A stretch of DNA of 64,000 nucleotides from Climacium dendroides (taxonomy: Eukaryota; Streptophyta; Bryopsida; Hypnales; Climaciaceae), in NCBI GenBank assembly GCA_950106755.1, contig OX467083.1, positions 22,749,029 through 22,813,028 of the forward strand, read 5' to 3'. A program made the position numbers and the translations under genes. The notes under the pieces are model-generated. The model was given only the letters and a program-made list of their open reading frames with translations. It was not told where the DNA came from and searched no databases. This document shows, piece after piece, positions 23,148-36,069 of the stretch; position 1 is the first letter of the stretch; every line of letters starts with the position of its first letter.

Positions 23148-23510
23148 TTAAGGACTTAGGATAAGTTGGTGAGGCTAGCTAGCTACCTTAATCCACTAAG
23201 CATAAGGCTTATGAACATATTTTCTCAAAACAAAATTTGGTGAGAAGTGAATACCAGAGTATAATAAACTTTGAAAGCACAAATGTATTTGTGTAGAAAC
23301 AAAAGTGAAGCCTTCAATTTTTCTAAAATCTTTAATAATTGGAGTGAAAAGAAATATTGTAAAGTATACTAATTTGTTTTACTAGTGAAGGAGAAACTGA
23401 TTAGCAATCTACAGAAATTAGTAAGTACAAACCATTAATTTTTATGGAAGTTGATATAATATAGTAATATTCTAGGGCTTTGTGTTTCTGCACACAACCA
23501 TCAATGATTG

Positions 23511-23756
23511 TGTTAGAAAGTGTTAAGATGTACATTATTTTAAGACGCTCTCCACTGTAGCTCACTATAGTTCATTGTAGTTATAAAGGCAACTAGAGAT
23601 TAGATTAGAATCTTTTGAACTAATAGTAGAGTAGGACTACTCATCCTCTCTTTTTGGTATATGTTTCTATATTTCATTGAAAATATCTCTCTTTCTTTGT
23701 ACATATTTATGTTGTGCATTCCTTTGTAGTTTTGTTTTATTTTACTATTTTCAACA
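23511..23756 (+). repeat. 5' LTR of the copia element
   Basis: It begins TGTTAGAAAG and ends TTTTCAACA. It shares long blocks with 28123-28368, such as GGCAACTAG(A/G)GATTAGATTA, ATATGTTTCTATATTTCATT and GTGCATTCCTTTGTAGTTTT. Confidence 0.92.
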
Positions 23757-26700
23757 CGTTATCAATATGTTCTTGTATCTTGAGCTTTATATTTAGTTTT
23801 TCTTTGTCTTCTTTTGTTTTGAAGGACGTTCTAAGTATTCTATTTTTGAAGTTTTTGCTATTACTCTCCACTAAATCATTATCACCCTCTTCTATCATGA
23901 ATATTTCAACTTCTTCCATTGCTACGTCTACAACAACTTTGGTAGCTACTCTTCAAATCGAGCCACCAAACTTCAACCTCTTCTATTTCCAAAACTAGAA
24001 GCTGATGGCAACAATTATTTATTGTGGACAAAAATTGCAAAAGTGCATATATTTGCAGAGCAACTATCTTAGTGCATCATTTTTGACAAACTTCCCACTA
24101 TAAGTACCTCTATATCAACTACTATATCTTATAAAACGTTGTTTTTGCTTCATTGTCATCTAAGTCCTTCTCTACAGCATCAATATTTAGAACTCAAAGA
24201 TCCAAATGAGCTTTAGTATAAGCTCAAATCTTGTTTTGACCATTAGAAAACCATATTTTTGCTTAGTGCATTACATGATTGGACTCATTTACGAGTATTG
24301 AATTTTTCAATACTTGTTTCATTTAATAATAAGCTTTATCATATTATATCACAACTCAAGGTGTGTGATTAGATCATTAGTGAGGGAGAAATGATTGAAA
24401 AAACTCTCTCAAAATTTTTACTGATTCTTGCAATACTTGCACAACAGTGTAGGAACATTTGAGAATCATTTAGATCTTATGTCTCTATTATTACTTGCTG
24501 AAAAATAGAATGAAATCATTTTGCATAATGTAAAGGCTCGTCTTGTTGGAACTATAGTTCTTGAGTCCCATGTTGCCAAGGTTTTCAATGGTAAATCTAA
24601 AGCACATACGCATAGGAAAAATCGTCATAAACATTCTGGTAGCCATAGTCATGATAACCAATATGTTCAAAGGAAGAGTAACACTACCTTCACTAATAAC
24701 CATGGGAAGTGTCTGTTAGAGATGCATTCTTGTTACAAATGTGGCAATGTGGGTCATTTGGCAAATGTTTGCTAAACACTCAAATATTTTGTAAAGTTAT
24801 TCCAAGAAAATAAGAAGCTACAAACTCATCTTTGGAAAGCCCATATTATAGATGTGTCTATGGATCCATTTGAAGTTGAGGACGTAGAAACATTTGTTGT
24901 AAATATTACCTTTATTGGTGAATCTTCTGATGCGTTTAAAAATTGTGCAACTACACATACAATCTTGTAAGATAAGCATTTTTTAATAAGAATTATTTTT
25001 CAACCTAACAAATCAAAAGTCTCATGCCTATGGCTGGACCGAATGTGTTTTGTTTCTAGGAGGAATTAGCTAGGGTGATTTTGCCTAAGGGCACCACCAT
25101 TACATGCATGCTATATATTCTCCCTCTAAATTTCAGAGTTTGATCACCTATTGTGATGTGCACACCAATGGTTTGTACTTCTTGACCAAAATTCTAGATA
25201 GGCAAGAGGCTTTGGTTGCTGAACAAAATAATAAAATAGTGAAAACAACTTTTGTTACGATAGGTGGTTTGTATCAGATTGCAATCCAACCAACTATTGT
25301 ATCTAATTTTGCTTTTTCTTATAAAGATATAATAATTTCTCTTTGGCATAGAAGATTGAGTCATCTTGAGTCTACTTTATTTTAAAAAATTATTCTATAT
25401 GTTACTAGGCATGATTTGCAATTAACAGATGTTAATTTTATAGCATTATGTCAAGTATGCGTATAAGGCAAATTCATTACCAAACCATCGGTATAAAAGC
25501 TTCATGATGAATTACCACCAATATTTTTAAGGCTATATGGTGATATTTGTGGTTTAATAAATCCTATTTATGAATCATTTCAATATTTTTTGGTTTTGGT
25601 TAATGCATTAGGTAGGCAATCACATGTTTCGTTATTATCAACAAGAAATATGGCTTTTGCTAATTTATTATCAATGCTAATCTATTTCAAGGCTCATTTT
25701 TTATTATCTAATAAAAACATTACGTATGAATAATATTCAAGAATTTTGATTAAAATCTTTTGAAGATTATTGTACTACAACAGAGATTGATTTGACGTAC
25801 TTAGTCCCATATAAACATGCTCAAAATGGATTGGCAAAGTTTTTTATCAAATGGATTCAATTTATTACAAGACCATTGCTTCTTCATGCAAATTTGTTTG
25901 TCTTTATGTGGGGCCATGCAATTTTACATACTGCAAATTTAATTTGGTTCCATCCTTCATCTTTGAAAATTGCTTTTTCACAAAAACTTTTTTCATGACA
26001 TCTTCCCAATGTATCTCATTTGCGAATGTTTGGTTGCTGTATATGGGTTCCAATCCCGAAACTTCAACGTTGTACTATTGGAACTCATCGACAAAAAAAC
26101 ATTTATATTGAATTTGAATCTTCAAGTATTATTCGTTATATTAATCATTTTACTGGTATGTTGTTATGTATTTATTTTACAAATTGTCGATTTGAAAAAA
26201 ATATATTTCCAAATTAATAGTTAACATGAACAACAATTCAAGCTGATGAAACATTCATATATATGACTGCAAAAAATCTTTCTTGTAAAAAGGTGATCCT
26301 GAACCATGTACTATTGCAGAAGCATTGCATTGCTTTGATTAGTTAAAGTGGAAAGCCGCTATTAAGGAATAGTATGTTTCTTCGCGCAAAAGACAAATCT
26401 TTGGATCAATTATGAATAATCTATTTTCTCAACCTCTTGAATGTAAATTGGTATTTGTACACAAACGCAATGAAAAATGTCAGATTATTTGTTACAAATT
26501 TCATTTGGTTGCTCAAAGTTTCACTCAAAAGTTTGCTATTGATTATGATTTTACATATTTACTAGTTATGGATTCAATTACTTTTCAATATCTTGTTAAA
26601 ATGGCAGTAAATACCATCCTTGAGATGTGTCTTATAGATGTTGTCACTATTTATTTATATGGCTCTCTTCATGTTAATATTTATATGAAAGTTTCACCTG

Positions 26701-28122
26701 ATCTCAACATCACTTGTCAAGTTGCTCCCATTCTCTGCAAATATTGTAGTGTTAAATTACAACGAGTATTATATGGTCTCAAGCAATCTGGACATATATA
26801 GTATCAACAATTGCGAGACTATTTTATTGGACATCACTTTATAAATGATCCATTGCTCCCATGTCTCTCATGAAACAAAGATGGATTTATAATCATTGCT
26901 ATATATATTGATGACTTGAACCTTGTGGGTCACCAAATCTGCATGTATTACAGTCACTCAACTACTTGTTCATGAATTCAAGATGAAATTGCTTGGCAAA
27001 ACAACCTTTTGCATTGGCTTACAAATTCTTCATTTGAAAAATGACTTACATTTTTCTTTTACAAATGACTTATATCAACCGAATCTTACAAAGATTCAAT
27101 ATAATAGATACTTATCTATTTCTATGGTTGGCTATAGTAGTAAAGGTAATGATTTTTATCACCTTTATAAAGAGGAAGAGGAACCATTAGGTGAACAATA
27201 TCCATACCTTGTTGTGGTCGAAGCACTTTTATATTTTGTTACATCCACAAAGCCAGGTATTGCATTTGCAATTAGTGCTTGTCCCACATTACGACATTTG
27301 AATGACCCACATTACAACATTTGAATGACGTTAAACATTTATTTTGTTATTTGAAAGGAACTAAAGATTTGAAATTACATTATAGTCGATCAATGGATTC
27401 CAAATTGGTTAGATATGTAAATGCTGGCTATAAATTTGACTCTGTAACAGCCAAGTTTCAATCAGATTATGTTTATTTTACAACATGGAGTTGCAATATT
27501 ATGGAAATCAATAAAGTAAACAATAATTGCAACATCACCTAATTATGCAAAAATTATTGCTTTACATGAAGCATTTCGGGAACGTATTTGATTGAGATCA
27601 ATTGACAAATTTATTTGGACAAATTGTGAATTACCACATAATAACTCTCCAACTATCTTATATGAAGATAATAGTGCTTGCGTTGCACAAATGCAAATGG
27701 ATTTTGTTAAGGGTGATTGAACTAAACATATTGATTTAAAATATTTCAATTATATCCATGACTTGATTACAGAGCAAGTACTTGAAATTAAGAAGGTTAC
27801 ATATAATTTTGTTGATCTATTTACCAAGGCCTTTCCATTATGTATTCATCGTTGCTTGATCCATGGCATTAGAATGTGGCAACTCAAAACTTTGAAACAA
27901 GATGTTCAATAGATTGCTATTGTAGAAATCTTTGCTATCCTTCCATGGATTTTACCATGAGAATGGATTGATAAAGGTGTTGTATTTTTTTTCCTTCATC
28001 TATGGTTTGTCCTTGATTATAATGAAGGTTTTCTTGAATAAGATTTTAATGAGGCAACAATCGTATATCTTATTGAATTACAAAAAACTACATATATGAC
28101 ATTGGATAGAATTTTATATAAA

Positions 28123-28368
28123 TGTTGTGAGGAGCGTTAAGATATACATTATCTTTTAGACGCTTTCCACTGTAGCTCATTGTAATTTACTATACTTATA
28201 AAGGCAACTAGGGATTAGATTAAAATCCCTTGAACTAATAATAGAGTAGGACTACTATCCTCTCTCCTTGAAATATGTTTCTATATTTCATTGAAAATAT
28301 CTCTTTCTTTGTGCATACTTTGGTTGTGCATTCCTTTGTAGTTTTGTTTCATTTTACTATTCTCAACA
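28123..28368 (+). repeat. 3' LTR of the copia element
   Basis: It begins TGTTGTGAGG and ends TTCTCAACA, the partner of 23511-23756. No clear polypurine tract is left just upstream. Confidence 0.92.
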
Positions 28369-28392
28369 GAAAGAAGATATATATATATTTTT

Positions 28393-28423
28393 AATTATTA
28401 TTATTATTATTATTATTATTATT
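28393..28423. repeat. (ATT)n microsatellite
   Basis: About ten ATT repeats directly follow the copia element. Confidence 0.95.
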
Positions 28424-28950
28424 TCTGGGCAGTCGGGCAGACTGGGCAGACGGGCAAAAATCTTCCCAGTCGGGCAGACATGCGAATCCGACTGGGACTT
28501 GTAATGCTGAGGTGGGGCTCCCCAAACCCTAAACGCAGGGTGCTGTTGCGCGTTGTTGTTGGATCATTTGGAAGCTTTGAGTGAACCTGCGTGTCTTCTG
28601 GATTCTGATGCGCACAAGGCTTAGGATTTACCAGTCACAGAGAGCTCTTGAGTTCTGCTCATCGTCGTTACTAAGTTATATGTAGGACGGAAATGCGTCC
28701 ATGTTTGTGTGAAAATTCAAGGTGGACAAAGAGGCCCGTCGCTCTGTTTCTCTGACGCTTGGAAATCTAGGTTCGAAACCTCTGCTGCTACAGATTTGTG
28801 CTCAGAAGACGTGCCGATGTGGCTGATCGTCTTTTAGGAGTTTGGAGATCACTGCGCTTAGTCTTGGATTTCTCTTTTTCAAATCGTTTAAGGTTTGTTA
28901 GATTGCTATGGTCTTTTTGATGCGTTTTTGTTTAAAATTTTTTTTAATAG
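28424..28950 (+). other. upstream region of the small gene and GPN3
   Basis: The composition turns GC-balanced, with a short G/C repeat (GGGCAGTCGGGCAGACTGGGC) at 28427 and a CCAAACCCTAAACG telo-box-like motif at about 28523. It probably holds the promoter and first exon(s) of the small gene whose C-terminal exons follow. I could not build a convincing start exon. Confidence 0.4.
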
Positions 28951-29164
28951 CTACAAGAGTGGCTGGAGGATTTTGCTGAGCGTTTGAAGGAGTGCACGAA
29001 GGAGGTCGCCGCAGCGGTGCATCGCCTGGGGGCAGAAGCTGGTAATGTCCAGCTGCATTTACAAAATAATTTCAACAAATTGCAAACTCTATGAATCACT
29101 CAATTCATTGAACACGTAATTTCCAGGAGTGATTGATCCTGTAGTATTTCAGCCAATGCTGTAA
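28951..29164 (+). CDS. C-terminal exons of an unrecognised small protein
   Basis: Two exons join in phase. The first is 28951-29041, after a polypyrimidine TTTTTTTAATAG acceptor and ending in a GCTG|GTAATG donor. The second is 29127-29164, after TTTCCAG and ending in TAA. Together they encode LQEWLEDFAERLKECTKEVA, then AAVHRLGAEAG and VIDPVVFQPML. The amphipathic, acidic/basic helical character and GC-balanced codon use suggest real coding sequence. The start exon was not found; an upstream segment ending TTTAAG|GTTTGT at about 28893 would fit the phase. I do not recognise the family. It may be a separate gene ending 611 bases before GPN3 or part of a leader region. Confidence 0.45.
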
Positions 29165-29775
29165 CCTCGTGCAGTTGTTGTACTGGGAATTGAAATGTGT
29201 TCAGTATTACAGCGTGACCATGCGCATGGTCAGCTTCAATTCTTTTGTAATGAGGATGTAAGCTTATTTGTGACAAGAAAATGCTTTCTGAAGCGTGTTG
29301 ACGTGTGTCTGCCCCTGCGATTCTGTAAATTAGAAGGGCTTATTTTTCTCATAGGAAGTTTGATTTGGGGTCATCTTATCCAGTCTACATGAGATTAATG
29401 CTACTGAAGTCGACTAGATAGCTATGAGAGTTGTACCCGGGCCTCTTTTATGCTCTAGCCTGCTAATTTTGGGGTATGTACACCTGCCGTAGAGGCGATG
29501 ACGGAGCTCTTGAACAAGTACTCATCGACGGAATAACACTGATTTGAGATCTCACTGATGAATTGCTTTGGTAGGACTGCAGTTGTAGAAGACAAGGGGG
29601 TCAACCTTAGGTTTGGAGAACAAGGACGAGGACGAGTGGTCTTCTTGCATTTGTTCTGGCAATTGCTCTTCTCTCATCGATGCAATGAAGGCCAGTTGGT
29701 CGATGCTCTAATTTGGACTTGAGATTTTGGCTTTTTTACCTGGGAATCTTCCTCGTCCTGTAGGGTTTTGTAAAA
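29165..29775 (+). promoter_or_regulatory. GPN3 upstream region
   Basis: This is mixed-composition sequence between the small gene's stop and the GPN3 start codon. It presumably holds the GPN3 promoter and 5' UTR. No coding blocks were recognised. Confidence 0.4.
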
Positions 29776-32700
29776 ATGCGTTACGCTCAGCTCGTCATCG
29801 GGCCCGCCGGCAGCGGCAAGGTATGCTTCTCAGCGTGAGTTGGCGTGATTCATCATTATCGTTATCAGGACCATATGACGGATTTTGTTTTCTGTTGAAG
29901 CGTGATGGTTCTGTTTTTGAGTTCGTCGATTTCTGAAAACCTGACGTGATTGCTTGCTGCAGTCGACCTACTGTAAGAATGTTTTCGAGCACTGCCAGAG
30001 TATCGGTAGAACTGTCCATGTGGTGAACTTGGATCCTGCTGCCGACCATTTTGAGTACCCAGTCTCTATTGGTGAGTGCTTTTGTTAGCCTGAGATTTTA
30101 GCACCTGAGATTTTAGCGCTGCTTTTAGAGGACGTATGGAAGTGGAGTCAAATTACAATTGTCCACAGGTCCTTTTAATTAGAAATGGAATGGAAATTCA
30201 GGAATCAAGCTTCCCCGAAGCACTTATAAACACGGCCTGAGTGTGGTCACTTGCTGCATACAGATATCCGGGAGCTGATATCTTTAGAAGATGTAATGGA
30301 GGATTTAAAACTTGGGCCGAACGGTGGCCTTGTGTACTGCATGGAGTATCCTTTTCCTTGTATATAAGATTTTGCTGCAGAACTTCTCGGACATTTTTTT
30401 TCTCATACATACATTCCATGTTACTACATTTTTAACATTCTTTGTGAAGTTATCAATGGGTTGCACTTTGACCAAGTGGTAGATATCTGGAGGATAATCT
30501 TGATGACTGGCTGTCAGAGCAGTTGGAAGACTACATTGAGGATGACTACCTGATTTTCGATTGTCCTGGTTTGTTCCTTTCCTATTTTGTCACCGAATTA
30601 CAGACATGCTCTTGTTTGAGGAATCGTTACTGCTGTCGTTGTTGCGCTGGAAGAGTACTAATGATATCGCAATATGAAGTTAGGTACACTCCTTAGGTCT
30701 TCTTCCCTGATATTCAGTCTTATGATTATTAAGAGCCTACAATGAAAAAATGAATTTTAGGGCTTTCTGATTTTCTGATGGGGCATAAGACCAAAAAAAT
30801 TTGTAAGTCATTAAAATGTTCCATGGTGGTCCTGCTTGGTGCTCCTTATGTGGGGCAATAATGTGGGGCAAGTCAATCGATGCAGAGAGAATAAGTAGAG
30901 TTTGTTGAGTTGTCAATCTATTTCATTTTAGTCCATGCCAAATTAAGTGCGGCAACAATCCATCTAAAGTTTTTTTGCCTTTTTTTTGGAATCATTGAGC
31001 CCTGTGAGCATTACTAATAGAAAATCTAAGAATTTACTTGTTTGCAATAGGAATCGGACCATGCTTGAATTGCAGTGGCCTTATCCTCTTGGCCTTTTTG
31101 TACGTAAATAGGAATAATGAAGTGGAACAGTCTTTGGAATGGCAGGATGCCTTTGAATATTCAAACGCACCTCATAGTGGCGTTTTGGAGATATCTCAAA
31201 GTGGCTAGAACCACAGTGTTCGTCTTATCTGATTTGATTAGTACCAACAAAGAGCTGATACAGTTGCATGCATTTATGAACAGCTGTCACCCATGGGCAT
31301 ACTCATTCGTTTGTTTAAGTGTCGCTGAATACAATGTAATCACTTCTTTAGAACTGAAAGGAGCAAAGAGGGTGGGCATACGGATATCATGAATTGTCTA
31401 TTGTCCTTCTTTGAAACATAGCTAGTGAATATCATGTTGGAATGTCAACTCTACGATGGATAATTGAGAACTGAAGGACATCGTTTGTGATGACTTCATT
31501 CTATCTTTGTATGCGCAGGTCAGATCGAGCTTTATTCACATATACCTGTGCTTCGTACATTTGTGGATCAGCTGAAGAGATGGGACTTTAATGTTTGCGC
31601 TGTTTACATGACTGACTCGCAGGTCAGCAGACAGTGCATATCAGTATTTGTCACATGATCTTTCATTATGTAAGGTTACCTTTCGTCCGTCATTTGGACT
31701 GCACTCAGCTATGATGTCTGCTCGTTTCCTAATATGTTGTATCTTGTCATTGTTACAGTTTGTGTCAGATGTCACAAAGTATATTAGCGGCTGTATGGCT
31801 TCACTTTCAGCTATGATTCAACTAGAACTTCCACACATCAATGTCTTGACAAAGGTTGATCTTTTACCCAATAAGCGTGACATCGATAGGTGAGAACGTG
31901 GTCTCTACTTGTAGCTTCATTTCTATTGCATTTGATGCACAGCCCAATCGGCTTCTGTTGCTGAGTTTATTTTGAAGTCTGTATGCCGATCTTCTGCAAT
32001 AGAATAGTAAGTTTTGGAGTTGTATCATGGATGAGTCCAATCCTGTCGTGTTGCAAAAACATGTTAGTGTGCTCTTTTTGTCTTAATCACGTTTTATTTC
32101 TTTGGACTGACCACAATGTTGATGGGCAGGTTCTTGGATCCTGATGTTCGGCTTCTTTTTGATGATTTAAATGCTCATATGGCGCCACGCTTCCGGAAAT
32201 TGAACCATGCACTTGCTGAACTGGTATGTTCATATATTTCGTGTCTATTTTTTTTCTTCATGGTAGGCTGTACGCTGAATGTCTGCTTTTAAGTTTCAAG
32301 CGTTCAATTTTTTTTCTACATCCTTACCCAGGGAATGTTATGGTCCTCTATTGGAGTTTTTCGTTGGTGAAAGGGAACAATTGTTCCAGAGTCTTGGTTC
32401 ATGGCTTGTTAGTGTTCCTGGGGATATTTTCAGAGGATATTTCATCTTTGAGGCTCTAAATCATTCGCTGATGTCTCGTCAGATGCTTTTCATCAACCTC
32501 CGTTTCTTCGAATCTTAATGTTTTGAAGTTATAGATGGGTTTACCTTTGCGGATTTCCTTTACCTTTTCTATTCTCTAATGTTCGTCAATGGCGAAGGTG
32601 CTGGTGATCAGCACTTCGGCTGCAAAGTCAACAACTAATAAGTGTTGTGGTTTTTGCAGGTGGATGATTATAGCATGGTCAACTTTGTGCCCCTTGACGT

Positions 32701-33055
32701 ACGGAAGGAAGACAGGTTGACCTTTTCTCCTTTTGTGACATTGGATTGAGTCAGAATGGCAGACTGAATTTTTTTATTATGCAGGATAGTTACGTATTAC
32801 CACTAAAGTGATCCCGAGTCTTTCGTGAGCTTCAGGCACACAACCTCGGGTACAAATGCTTACGTAGAGTATGTGAAACAAGTCATAGATCTAGTTGATC
32901 TACGCGTTTGTTGCGAAGTTACTGATTTCGAAACTTGTCATTTACAATTTTGCAGCATCCAGTACCTCTTGTCCTGCATTGACAACTGCATCCAATATGG
33001 AGAAGATTTGGAACCTAAGTTGAAGGATCGCGAACCAGAGGATGTTGATGACTGA
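29776..33055 (+). CDS. GPN3: GPN-loop GTPase 3, 9 exons, 268 aa
   Basis: Exons: 29776-29820, 29963-30071, 30264-30345, 30483-30568, 31519-31622, 31759-31889, 32130-32223, 32660-32715, 32956-33055. All are GT/AG with consistent phases. GPN GTPases act in the cytoplasm in assembly and nuclear import of RNA polymerase II. Motifs visible: P-loop GPAGSGKST (9-17), [33 protein letters not shown] with the Gly-Pro-Asn loop (69-71), G3 DCPGQIELY (105-), [20 protein letters not shown] with G4 TKVD (173-176), and the C-terminal [12 protein letters not shown]. The start [15 protein letters not shown] and the IQYGEDLE end fit GPN3 rather than GPN1 or GPN2. The acidic tail is short, about 15 residues less than animal GPN3. 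Intron 4 (30569-31518) is the longest. Confidence 0.93.
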
Positions 33056-33745
33056 TGAATCTGAATTGCAACTGTTTTGGAACGTTCGTAGCTCTTGTTT
33101 TGAACGTTTTTATTTACCAGGCGACCACAAGGCAGCATATCTATGATGTACGCCGGCTATTTTAATCGGTCACATCCTGCCTTGTCTATATATGTTGAAT
33201 ACCGGTAGGCCACCAATAGTATTTGCAATGTTACCACTAGCAGTTCATCAATCTATGTCTTCTGCAACAATTTACCTTCTGTAATACTGAAATGGGGCAA
33301 GCCTGAAACCCTCCAGAGCCTATTTGTGATACTTATAGCGGATGTCTTCCCCTCTAGTGAGTGCTCTTGGGGTTTTTAAGCAAAGGATTTGCATGGTATT
33401 GAAAGGGATGATTTTCATGGTAATCAAGCCAATGTTCTAGGGTTAATTCCAACTGAAAGGTTTACAATGTATTTTTCCATTTACAAGTGTAATTTATAAT
33501 CAATGCAGTACATCCTATTGCTCTAAATTAATTGAACCCCTCTTAGACACAATTTTGAGTGTCTTCTTTCAAAGAAAATGACAACCAGTTGAATTAGGGT
33601 GGATGTGCACAAATGGTGACAGCTTTACAATGGGACCTGTCTTTTGAACGCATAGTCACTCTTGTTGGTGATAACTCCATGTTTAAATGTACCCAATTTA
33701 AATATACTTGTTGTACACTTGGCATTGATAGGTCGTTGATTTTTT
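33056..33745 (+). other. GPN3 3' UTR and spacer
   Basis: The first few hundred bases are probably the GPN3 3' UTR. The sequence then becomes AT-rich. No other feature was seen. Confidence 0.4.
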
Positions 33746-33931
33746 AAAATTCTCAAACCCAAACCAAACAACCCCTATTTCTAATTTCATTTCAGATTGC
33801 AACTTCAGATTAAATTCTCAAACCCAAATCAAACAACCCCTATTTCTAATTTCATTTCAGATTGCAACTTTAGATGCAATCGATATGGGATATATTGCCT
33901 TATTGTGATATGGGATATATTGCTTTATTGC
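33746..33931. repeat. two short tandem duplications
   Basis: A 65-bp unit (CTCAAACCCAAACCAAACAA...CAGATTGCAACTTCAGAT) is repeated head to tail at 33746-33810 and 33811-33875 with few changes. Directly after it, an about 26-bp unit GATATGGGATATATTGC(C/T)T is repeated twice (33879-33931). Confidence 0.85.
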
Positions 33932-36069
33932 CCTATTTCATATTATGTATTATATCTGTATTTGCATGTGTCTTCCATATCTGTATCTTAGAGTGATGGC
34001 CATTGATTTTTTGGCAAATCAATGGTGTGGGATTTTTGGCAAAAGGATGACATGGGGATACTTTTGTTTATTTTTTCCCTCATCGAATGGCCAAGGATTT
34101 TCAAGGAGGGGGGTTGTTTGGCAAGGGCGTTTGCATCTTTTCAAGAGATAGTGAATTTTTGTAAAAGGCACCCCAATTTGAATCAAATTTGGGATACTTA
34201 GTTAGAAAAAGAGGTAATATTTTTTATAGGAAATCTCCAAGACTATAGACATAGTTCAAAAATCCAAAAATACCATTTGAAGGAAAATAGAAGCTTTCTT
34301 TGTTTCATGCAATGTTATACTATGTTGGCTTACAATGTATTAATTTAATTATTTGGCTCAAATACAATGTATTCCTTTGAGTTGGATTTTATTTGGCTCA
34401 AAAAGTAAAAGTAAATAATTCAAATCTATTTCACACTTCATTGAAAAATTCAAATTCTACTTTCATTTGCTCATTAATATTATATTCAATGTACTTGATT
34501 TTTCAAAACATTTGAAATTGTTTTTTTGACAATTTTTCTTCACACATGAATTTTTTTTTCAATTTGAAATTGTTAGCATAATGAGAAGTAGAAAGTCTAA
34601 AAAATCTACAAATCAAGTGAATTCCATTCTAAAACAAATCCTCAAAGCCTTCAAATACCACATAATCTTCAAATATACCTAAAAAGCAAATTTGACTCCA
34701 AAAACTATATAATCTTGAAAACCAAATTAGAAATAAATTAGAAATAAAACTTTTTTTTATGGTATTTGAGGCCAAATTTGTCAAACATGAATCATTAGCA
34801 AAACTCAATTATCAACAAAAGATAAAGACCTACATTCAAAAACATTGTATAAATATCACTTCATAAACTATATCACCAAGTAGCATCATTATTATATAAA
34901 ATTGTTAGAGAAATGAGAACTTGATGTCCAATACTTAAAATATTTATTTAAAATATACTAACTAGAACTTGACATTCAATATACAACAAGAAAAGTGCAA
35001 TTATTATAAATAACATTAATGAGGGAAAATTATTTTTGCCATATGAAAATCCTCATAAACAAATATTGTACAACCCAATGCAAATTCATAGCTACCTTAT
35101 TTCTAGACCTATAGTAATTGTACAATTATATTTTGTGTCGACCCTTGTTCTTCTTTTTTGTTGGAACAAGTGAGGGATCCTCCATTGCTTTTAAAAGAAT
35201 AAGAAGTGTATAAATACATTAATTTTAAAAGCACAGAGAAAAAAATTAATGAAGGCCACATGAGCCTAAATTATGTTTATGTCAGGTTCATGCCTCCTCT
35301 AGATGACTTTATTATATGTAGTCAATGTACACAATGTTATCAAAATACACATGTAATATAGTCAAGGTTGCTTGCAAAAGCTATGACCAAGAATTGTTCA
35401 TTGTCCTAGTTGTTCAAGGTACTACTAAAGTCAAACATTTATTTTTCACATATATTCAAGGAAGGTAGCTATTTCTAAGTGGTGGGAAAAAAATAATTTG
35501 AAAGGTATCCTTAAAGCATTATGATCAAATTCCAACCTATAAACCCTCGAAGGATTGATAAAACCCTTTCAATGTATAAATTTATTTATAATTTTTTATT
35601 GATTATTATTATTATTACTACTACAAAAAATCTAATGTAGAAAGAAAGACCAAAGAGTATTTTTTTCCTACAACTTTTAGTTGTACTAGTGTTCATTACA
35701 TTAATCAATACCTTGAGTAAAGGAATAAAATAGAGCATATCAAATACTAATCAATCTTCAAGATCTTGAGTTAAAGTCAAAGCATGACACTAGTCACTCA
35801 ACTACTTTGCACCATTTATAAATGCTATTGATTTTAAATGCTAACTTTCTTCATAGCAATGATACATGGTTTTGGTTTTTTTGGTAGCAAGAAATCCCTC
35901 TTTACTTTTGTAGCTAGCAAAAAACCTATATCCAAAATTACTAAATTTTGACTAAAACTTTGTTGTATTATCATCAAGATTTTCATCCATTCACTACTTT
36001 TAATCTAGTTTCAACTTGATAGCCTATGTAACAATATTATAAATTTTGTAGAAATAAATTTGTTGCATA
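33932..36069. other. AT-rich gene desert
   Basis: More than 2 kb of strongly AT-rich sequence. No gene, LTR or inverted-repeat element could be delimited. Confidence 0.5.

Larger units (their letters stand above)
23511..28368 (+). mobile_element. decayed Ty1/copia LTR retrotransposon
   Basis: A 4.86-kb element with two 246-bp LTRs in the same orientation. TTATCA just inside the left LTR (about 23759-23764) fits the primer-binding region of plant copia elements. Decayed coding blocks occur in copia order. A Gag zinc knuckle CYKCGNVGHLANVC lies at 24734-24775. The pre-integrase motif LWHRRLSHLES lies near 25350 and integrase remnants at 25.5-26.0 kb. Reverse-transcriptase blocks are at 26.4-26.9 kb (LVAQSFTQKFAIDYDFTYL; the catalytic YIDDLNLVG near 26910). 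RNase H lies near 27660 (LYEDNSACVAQMQM) and the C-terminal VDLFTKAFP near 27815. Many stops and frameshifts break the frame, so it cannot encode a working polyprotein. The LTRs differ by roughly 10-15% by eye, suggesting an old insertion. The flanks GATTG and GAAAG share only three of five bases. Confidence 0.92.

Noticed and set aside
28765..28785. AGGTTCGAAACCT, like a tRNA T-arm
   Set aside because: No matching D-arm, anticodon arm or acceptor stem could be placed at the correct distances.
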